From: Bifidobacterium breve | Lineage (GTDB): Bacteria; Actinomycetota; Actinomycetes; Mycobacteriales; Mycobacteriaceae | Assembly: GCA_945882475.1 (NCBI GenBank) | Contig: CAMCWJ010000078.1 | Coordinates: forward strand, 1-10,342 | DNA length: 10,342 nt | Reading direction: 5' to 3' | Shown: piece by piece, positions 6,727 to 10,342 of the stretch | Layout: each line of letters starts with the position of its first letter | Position numbering within the stretch: the stretch's first letter is position 1 | Program-made: the position numbers and the translations under genes | The notes under the pieces: generated by a model | The model's database searches: none | Told to the model about the DNA's origin: nothing | What the model saw: the letters and a program-made list of their open reading frames with translations, nothing else

Positions 6727-7035
6727 TTATCCGTGGCCGATGGGTGTGCAGTCCATCGGCATGTCGCTGTTGGGTGGCGGTAGCTGGTTCAGGCCGCCCA
6801 CCTGCCCCGGTCGGGTCAGGGGGTTGTCGGCGCCAGGGTCTGTCTGAACGGCGGGCGGATGAGCCATGACGCTGCATCTGGTTGTGGAGTCGTCCTCGAT
6901 GAAGGGTGCACTGCCCAGCAATGACAGGGCGACGGCGGGGGCGGCGGCGATGACCGCGACAGCGCGGGTTTTGCGCCGTGGCTGTTGCAGGGCCGTGGTG
7001 AGCTTTCCGGCGGTGCGGTGCGGGGGTGTGAACAT
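6727..7035 (-). CDS. Small secreted protein with two cysteines, unknown function
   Basis: This 102-residue protein is made from ATG 7035 behind GGAGG. The N-terminus has a long basic stretch, then a hydrophobic segment at about 25-44, which reads as a signal peptide or anchor. The mature part (about 58 residues) holds C54 and C96, able to form one disulfide, a Pro/Asn-rich middle (VGGLNQLPPPNSDMPMDC), and ends TPIGHG. Met and His near the C-terminus could bind copper, but this is a guess. An in-frame ATG at 7107 overlaps the transporter stop as ATGA and would add 24 residues. I prefer 7035 because of its ribosome binding site and because the same start block (GGAGG, then ATGTTCAC) precedes the YcnI-like gene. 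Twenty-four of the first 30 coding bases of the two genes agree. Confidence 0.8.
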   Translation of the reverse strand: MFTPPHRTAGKLTTALQQPRRKTRAVAVIAAAPAVALSLLGSAPFIEDDSTTRCSVMAHPPAVQTDPGADNPLTRPGQVGGLNQLPPPNSDMPMDCTPIGHG

Positions 7036-7040
7036 GAGTT

Positions 7041-7045
7041 CCTCC
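7041..7045 (-). promoter_or_regulatory. Ribosome binding site of the small secreted protein gene
   Basis: GGAGG on the minus strand lies five bases before ATG 7035. It favours this start over ATG 7107, which has only its overlap with the transporter stop in its favour. Confidence 0.6.
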
Positions 7046-7103
7046 AGTCGGTGTCGTGCGGGTTTCTGCTCGTCGGGACCCCGTTTCCGTGCGGGGCTGT
7101 TTG

Positions 7104-8354
7104 TCATGGGTTCGCCGTTGCCAGGTGGGCTTCCCGGAGGTGGCCGTTGCGGGCGAGGGTGTGCAGTGCGGCGGTGCAGAGCAGTCCGATGCCGGTCAGC
7201 GCCGTCCACACGAGTACTCCCAGGCTGTGCTGGTTGGCGGCTTGCATCAGCGCCCCGGTGGCGACGTTGCCGGCCAGGATGCCGACGCCGACGATGGTGC
7301 TGTAGAAGCCGTAGTGGGTGCCGACCAGTCGGCCGCCGGACAGGCCCACCACGGTGTCCATTTCGAAGGGGAACACCGCGGCCGAACCGATCGCCAGCAC
7401 GGCGGTGCTCAGCAGCAGCGCCGCGATCCCAGCAGGTGTCCCGAACCGGGTGTCGGGCAACAGGATCAGCGGGGTGAAGGACAGTGCCACCACGGTCATG
7501 CCGATGACCAGGGAGCGGCTGGTTCCCCAGCGCGAGGAGAACCAGCGGGTGACCCGCAGTTGTGCGGCCACAGCCACCACGCCGGACACCACGAACAGCG
7601 CGGCGATCAGCAGCGCCTGGTGCTGGGGTGCAAGGTCCGCGGCGTGCAAAGGCAGGGCCAGATAGACCTGGAAGGACAGCACGTAGGAGCCGGTCATCGC
7701 CGCGGCGAACAGCAGGAAGGAGCGGTTGGCCAGCACGGCGCGCCAGTCCTGCCAGATCGAGGTCTGGTCCTCGACCGGGTCGGGGTCGCGGCGGGGCAGC
7801 GCGAAGAGCTGGGCGATGGTCAGCAGCGCGAACACCGCGGCCGCCGCGGCGGCGGTCGCCCGGAAGTCCACGGCCATGAACGCCAGGCCGACCAGCGGCC
7901 CGGCCAGGATGCCGGCCTGGTAGAAGACGTTGAACACTGCGAACGCCTCCACGCGGCGCTCCCCGGAATCGGCGGCCAGGTAGGCGCGCACCGCCGGGTT
8001 GAACAGCGCCCCGGCGAAACCCGTTGCCGCCGAGGCGATCAGCACCATGGGTAGTGATTGGGCGAACACCAGCAGCCCGAAGCCCGCGGTGCGCAGCAGG
8101 CAGCCCGCCACGATGAGCGGTTTGCAGCCCAGCCGGTCGGCCAGGGTGCCGCCGACGATGAACATGCCCTGCTGGGAGAAGTTGCGCACCCCCAGCACCA
8201 GGCCGACCGCCCACGCCGCCAACCCCAGCGGCCCGGCCAGATAGCCGGCCAGGTAGGGCATCAGCATGTAGAAGCCGAGGTTGATGCCGAACTGGTTGAT
8301 CATCAGCAACCGGCTCGGCCAGCCGAAACTGCGCCACGAAGCGACCACGCCCAT
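7104..8354 (-). CDS. MFS transporter, MdtH-like (Rv0849-type)
   Basis: This 416-residue major facilitator has about twelve hydrophobic segments and a polar central loop at roughly 187-208. Motif A of the family is at 68-78, GGTLADRLGCK, with D73 and R74. The N-terminal half resembles E. coli MdtH, for example VRNFSQQG and LLRTAGFG. Its position directly after a cysK2-like gene matches Rv0849 of M. tuberculosis, which is in the copper-responsive RicR regulon. The substrate is unknown. Export of a drug, a thiol compound such as S-sulfocysteine, or a metal chelate are all possible, the thiol being suggested only by the adjacent CysK2. ATG 8354 shares one base with the upstream stop (TGATG), so translation is likely coupled. 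The frame remains open far upstream, to 9524, but that part overlaps the cysK2-like gene. Confidence 0.92.
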   Translation of the reverse strand: MGVVASWRSFGWPSRLLMINQFGINLGFYMLMPYLAGYLAGPLGLAAWAVGLVLGVRNFSQQGMFIVGGTLADRLGCKPLIVAGCLLRTAGFGLLVFAQSLPMVLIASAATGFAGALFNPAVRAYLAADSGERRVEAFAVFNVFYQAGILAGPLVGLAFMAVDFRATAAAAAAVFALLTIAQLFALPRRDPDPVEDQTSIWQDWRAVLANRSFLLFAAAMTGSYVLSFQVYLALPLHAADLAPQHQALLIAALFVVSGVVAVAAQLRVTRWFSSRWGTSRSLVIGMTVVALSFTPLILLPDTRFGTPAGIAALLLSTAVLAIGSAAVFPFEMDTVVGLSGGRLVGTHYGFYSTIVGVGILAGNVATGALMQAANQHSLGVLVWTALTGIGLLCTAALHTLARNGHLREAHLATANP

Positions 8355-9466
8355 CACCGCACCGCCCGGGTCGGGTCGACCACCGTGGCGCAGCGGGTCC
8401 AGGAAGTGATGACCGTTTCGGTGGGATCGGCAACCGTCAGCGGCTCCGACGGCGGCGGCTGCTGATCCAGCAGTCCATGCTCGCGGCAGTAGTCGTCGTT
8501 GAAGACGGTGTCGAAATAGCGCTGCGGACCGTCGGGGAATATCGCGGCGATGGTGGTCCCGGCCGGGTAGGTTCGCGCCGCCCATCCGGCCACCAGGCCG
8601 ACCGCGCCCACACTCCACCCGCCGGTCGCATACTGAGCCGCCGCGAGTTCCCGCGATGCCCACACCGCCTCGCCGGGGGCGACCCAGTGGACCTCGGTGA
8701 ATGCCTCGTAGTCCACATTCTGGGGATAGATGCTCGATCCCAGCCCGCGCATCAACCGCGGCCCGGCCGGCTGCCCGAAAATCGTGGACCGGACCGTGTC
8801 CACCCCGATCAACTCCATGCCGGGGTTGGACTCCCGCAGCACCCGCGCCACCCCCGCCGAGTGCCCTCCGGTGCCCACCGAGCACACCAGAACGTCGACG
8901 CGGCCCAGTTGGGCCTGCAGTTCCAGGGCGAGTCCGCGGTAGGCGTCGACGTTGTCGGGGTTGTTGTACTGGTCGGGATGCCAGGCGCCGGGGTCCTCGG
9001 CAAGCAACTGTGCGACCCGATCGCATCGGGCCTGCTGCCATCCGCCGTCGGGGTGTGGCTCGCTGACCTGGTCGACCACGACGCCGTAGGCCGACAGCAT
9101 CCGGGCCACGATCGGCTCCAGCCCGGTGTCGGTGACCACGGTGACCGGGTGCCCGTACACCTTGGCGGCCAGGGCCAGGCCCAAACCCAGTGTGCCGCTG
9201 CTGGACTCGATGATCCGTGACCCGGGGGCAAGGTCTCCGCGGGCGCGGGCCCGCTCCACCATGTGCAGCGCGGGGCGGTCCTTGATCCCGCCCGGATTGA
9301 AGCCTTCGAGTTTGGCCCAGAATCCTCGATCGCCACCGGTGAACGGGGTGGTGATATGCAGAATCGGGGTGTTGCCCACCGTGGCGGCAATCGTTGCGGC
9401 GGGGTCCTGGCCATGCAGCAGCCGCGGATGGGTGCGGCGCCGGTGCGGGGGAAGAACAGAGGTCAT
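8354..9466 (-). CDS. cysK2: CysK2-like PLP-dependent S-sulfocysteine/cysteine synthase
   Basis: This is a 370-residue fold-type II PLP enzyme of the cysteine synthase family. K62 in FNPGGIKDR is the Schiff-base lysine. ESSSGTLG (87-94) matches the substrate loop, and GTGGHSAG (198-205) is the glycine-rich loop that holds the PLP phosphate. PDGPQRYFDT (311-320) matches the PDSGERY-type end of the family. M. tuberculosis CysK2 (Rv0848) uses O-phosphoserine and thiosulfate to make S-sulfocysteine. The near-equal length (372 in my memory) and the order LpqS-CysK2-MFS support orthology, but the substrate is inferred. ATG 9466 is chosen because it gives this length. TTG 9502 would add 12 residues, and neither start has a clear Shine-Dalgarno sequence. 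The cysteine/thiol product could counter copper and oxidative stress. A GC-rich hairpin precedes the start. Confidence 0.9.
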   Translation of the reverse strand: MTSVLPPHRRRTHPRLLHGQDPAATIAATVGNTPILHITTPFTGGDRGFWAKLEGFNPGGIKDRPALHMVERARARGDLAPGSRIIESSSGTLGLGLALAAKVYGHPVTVVTDTGLEPIVARMLSAYGVVVDQVSEPHPDGGWQQARCDRVAQLLAEDPGAWHPDQYNNPDNVDAYRGLALELQAQLGRVDVLVCSVGTGGHSAGVARVLRESNPGMELIGVDTVRSTIFGQPAGPRLMRGLGSSIYPQNVDYEAFTEVHWVAPGEAVWASRELAAAQYATGGWSVGAVGLVAGWAARTYPAGTTIAAIFPDGPQRYFDTVFNDDYCREHGLLDQQPPPSEPLTVADPTETVITSWTRCATVVDPTRAVR

Positions 9467-9487
9467 CGGGGGATCGCTTCCATGCCA

Positions 9488-9510
9488 GGCCGCGATCGAC
9501 AAGCGCGGCC
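9488..9510. other. GC-rich hairpin upstream of the cysK2-like gene
   Basis: GGCCGCG (9488-9494) pairs exactly with CGCGGCC (9504-9510) across a nine-base loop. It lies in the 117-bp gap between the LpqS-like and CysK2-like genes, 21 bp before ATG 9466. No U-run follows in the transcript direction. It may modulate readthrough or mRNA stability between the two genes. It also covers the alternative TTG start at 9502. Confidence 0.4.
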
Positions 9511-9583
9511 GCTGAAGTGGACAACAGTCACCGACCGACCAACCCGCGCCGGGTGGCGGGGTCGAGCGGTCTGCGCTATCCGA

Positions 9584-9985
9584 TCAGCGACGCGAGATGC
9601 ACAGCCGGGCCAGAACGTCACGGCCCGAAGAAACCACGATCGGCCCGCGCGGGGGATCCCGCCCGACCAGGGGCGTCTCCCGGGGCAGCAATCCCCACAG
9701 CAGTGCGGCGGCGAAGAGCAGGCCCACGGCCAGCAACGCGGGGCGTAACCGGGAGGCCACGATGTCGCCGACCTCGTCTTGAGCATCAGCTGTCGCGGCG
9801 GCGCCGATATGGGCGTGGTCGGTGAAGGCAAGCTGGTCGTGGTGGCCGTCAGCGGTCACATGGTGGTCGACCTGCGGGGCAGCCGGGGAGGCCGCGCTGG
9901 CCGGTGCCGCGCTGAAGAGCGCGACGAACACCAGTCCGATCGCCGCCCAGAACCGGGCGCTGCGCAGTGTCCGTCGGGTGACCAT
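9584..9985 (-). CDS. lpqS: LpqS-like His-rich membrane-anchored protein
   Basis: This 133-residue envelope protein has a signal sequence (about 9-32, ending ASA-A) and a second hydrophobic segment at about 82-100. The extracytoplasmic loop between them carries histidines H41, H42, H48, H49, H57 and H59, including F-T-D-H-A-H. The C-terminus DVLARLCISRR resembles the end of M. tuberculosis LpqS (Rv0847), a copper-induced RicR-regulon member. As in that genome, a cysK2-like gene and an MFS gene follow. Unlike a true lipoprotein there is no Cys at the end of the signal sequence, and the only Cys is C129. Copper binding by the His cluster is likely but inferred. The start ATG 9985 lacks a Shine-Dalgarno sequence. 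The frame extends to TTG 10069, which would place 28 odd residues before the signal peptide. Confidence 0.82.
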   Translation of the reverse strand: MVTRRTLRSARFWAAIGLVFVALFSAAPASAASPAAPQVDHHVTADGHHDQLAFTDHAHIGAAATADAQDEVGDIVASRLRPALLAVGLLFAAALLWGLLPRETPLVGRDPPRGPIVVSSGRDVLARLCISRR

Positions 9986-10076
9986 GATGATGCCGACGGT
10001 AGCAGCGTGCGTGCCCGATCCGGCCGTCCCGAACTGCGCTTCGAGCAATCTTCGTTGAATCTTTATCAAACCACTA

Positions 10077-10100
10077 CCGCCCCTGCAGCGAGCGGGGAGG
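10077..10100. promoter_or_regulatory. Candidate copper-repressor (CsoR/RicR-type) operator
   Basis: CCGCCCC (10077-10083) and GGGGAGG (10094-10100) form an inverted repeat with one mismatch and a ten-base centre, next to the AT-rich promoter core. CsoR-family operators are typically C-tract/G-tract dyads, so shape and place fit. The exact RicR consensus could not be matched by eye, and C/G tracts are common in such DNA. Confidence 0.3.
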
Positions 10101-10188
10101 ACGGTCGAAGTGGACCGAAGACGGCGTTCGGCGTGGATGAGTTTCCCGGCAGGACCCGGTGGGAAGCCATGACGAGGGCCGCAGCACT

Positions 10189-10194
10189 AAGGAG
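10189..10194 (+). promoter_or_regulatory. Ribosome binding site of the metal ATPase gene
   Basis: AAGGAG lies four bases before ATG 10199. It is the strongest such site in the window and decides this start over an in-frame ATG at 10169. Confidence 0.75.
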
Positions 10195-10198
10195 ATTC

Positions 10199-10342
10199 AT
10201 GCCCACCTCGACCGCGGTACTCGACGTTCACGGCCTGCACTGGGCCACTTCCGCCGCGGTGGTCGAGTCGGCCCTGACGCGCCGCCCGGGGGTGACCGGG
10301 GTGCACGCCAACGCGGCCAATCAGACCGCGACGGTCACCTAC
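10199..10342 (+). CDS. Heavy-metal (probably copper) P1B-type ATPase, N-terminal fragment
   Basis: Only the first 48 residues are in the window, and the gene continues past the right edge. They read as a heavy-metal-associated (HMA) domain: LDVHGLHWATSAAVVESAL, then PGVTGVHANAANQTATVTY, matching the beta-alpha-beta-beta layout. The usual metal motif GMTCxxC is replaced by GLHWATS, so both cysteines are missing. I recall the same GLHWATS-type start in mycobacterial metal-transporting ATPases, so this looks like a family trait and not local decay. The full enzyme would pump a metal out of the cytoplasm using ATP, with the metal-binding CPC motif further on and unseen here. Position divergent from the lpqS-like series supports copper. 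A stand-alone chaperone is possible but less likely. The start is set by AAGGAG. ATG 10169 would add ten residues. Confidence 0.75.
   Translation, partial: MPTSTAVLDVHGLHWATSAAVVESALTRRPGVTGVHANAANQTATVTY

Larger units (their letters stand above)
9986..10198. promoter_or_regulatory. Divergent promoter region between lpqS-like and metal ATPase genes
   Basis: This 213-bp intergenic region must hold the promoters for both directions. An AT-rich patch at 10047-10070, unusual for this DNA, contains the dyad TTGA-N7-TCAA (10055-10069) and is the best place for promoter cores. I cannot assign exact -35/-10 boxes. To its right are the GC-tract dyad at 10077-10100, a stem CGGTC/GACCG (10102-10106 and 10113-10117), and TTCCC (10143-10147) facing GGGAA (10160-10164). 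In M. tuberculosis the lpqS promoter is controlled by the copper repressor RicR. Confidence 0.6.

Noticed and set aside
7056..8054. Plus-strand open frame (332 codons)
   Set aside because: Antisense to the MFS transporter, with the same low-complexity His/Gln/Gly pattern.
6727..8433. Single 568-codon minus-strand frame
   Set aside because: The part above 7107 overlaps the transporter off-frame and is Arg/Pro/Gly noise; only the small secreted protein at the end is real.
7104..9524. Single 806-codon minus-strand frame
   Set aside because: Only the last 416 codons (from 8354) make the MFS protein; the earlier part is an off-frame reading of the cysK2-like gene, so it is not a fusion.
9463..9831. 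Minus-strand frame of 122 codons whose stop overlaps ATG 9466
   Set aside because: It overlaps most of the lpqS-like gene off-frame and has Trp/Cys/Pro/Arg-rich noise; the overlap with ATG 9466 is probably chance.
10137..10172. Eleven-codon plus-strand ORF overlapping an upstream in-frame ATG of the ATPase
   Set aside because: The strong AAGGAG before ATG 10199 makes ATG 10169 and any coupling to this short frame unnecessary.
1..10342. CRISPR arrays, tRNA or rRNA genes
   Set aside because: Searched by eye for regular spacer arrays, cloverleaf-like segments and conserved rRNA stretches; none seen.

Overview
The window is GC-rich actinobacterial DNA, most likely from a Mycobacterium or Mycolicibacterium. 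The main evidence is the order lpqS-like, cysK2-like, MFS exporter (Rv0847-Rv0848-Rv0849 in M. tuberculosis). In M. tuberculosis these genes belong to the copper-responsive RicR regulon. A P1B-type metal ATPase starts divergently next to them. No copper regulator (CsoR/RicR) lies inside the window, and the genus is inferred from gene order and recalled protein similarity, not from a search.

Layout from left to right. Positions 1-309 are non-coding, visibly less GC-rich, and carry two 21-bp-spaced direct repeats near the edge that look like the end of a mobile element. Positions 310-1164 (+) encode a five-helix membrane protein with a long His/Met-rich tail. An uninterrupted series of ten genes on the minus strand then runs from 9985 down to 1183 and meets the first gene tail to tail, 18 bp apart. 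In order of transcription it contains: an LpqS-like His-rich membrane-anchored protein (9985-9584), CysK2-like PLP enzyme (9466-8354), MdtH-like MFS transporter (8354-7104), a small secreted two-cysteine protein (7035-6727), YcnI/DUF1775 copper protein (6637-5936), a cupredoxin-like lipoprotein (5931-5506), a ten-helix membrane protein (5509-4154), an L,D-transpeptidase (4147-2792), a small anchored protein of unknown function (2795-2334), and a YVTN beta-propeller lipoprotein (2291-1183). The propeller gene is broken by a one-base frameshift near 1902-1904. The divergent promoter region is 9986-10198, and the metal ATPase begins at 10199 and runs off the right edge.

Working model (inference): this is an envelope-centred copper-handling locus. 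YcnI, the cupredoxin-like lipoprotein and the ten-helix protein could capture copper outside the membrane and pass it on. The ATPase would export copper. CysK2 (S-sulfocysteine synthesis in M. tuberculosis) would link copper stress to thiol metabolism. The L,D-transpeptidase could reinforce the wall. Four junctions overlap by 1-4 bases, which suggests translational coupling. Several of the proteins end in histidine-containing tails. The least described parts are the ten-helix protein, the 153-aa protein, the 102-aa protein and the presence of the transpeptidase in such an operon.
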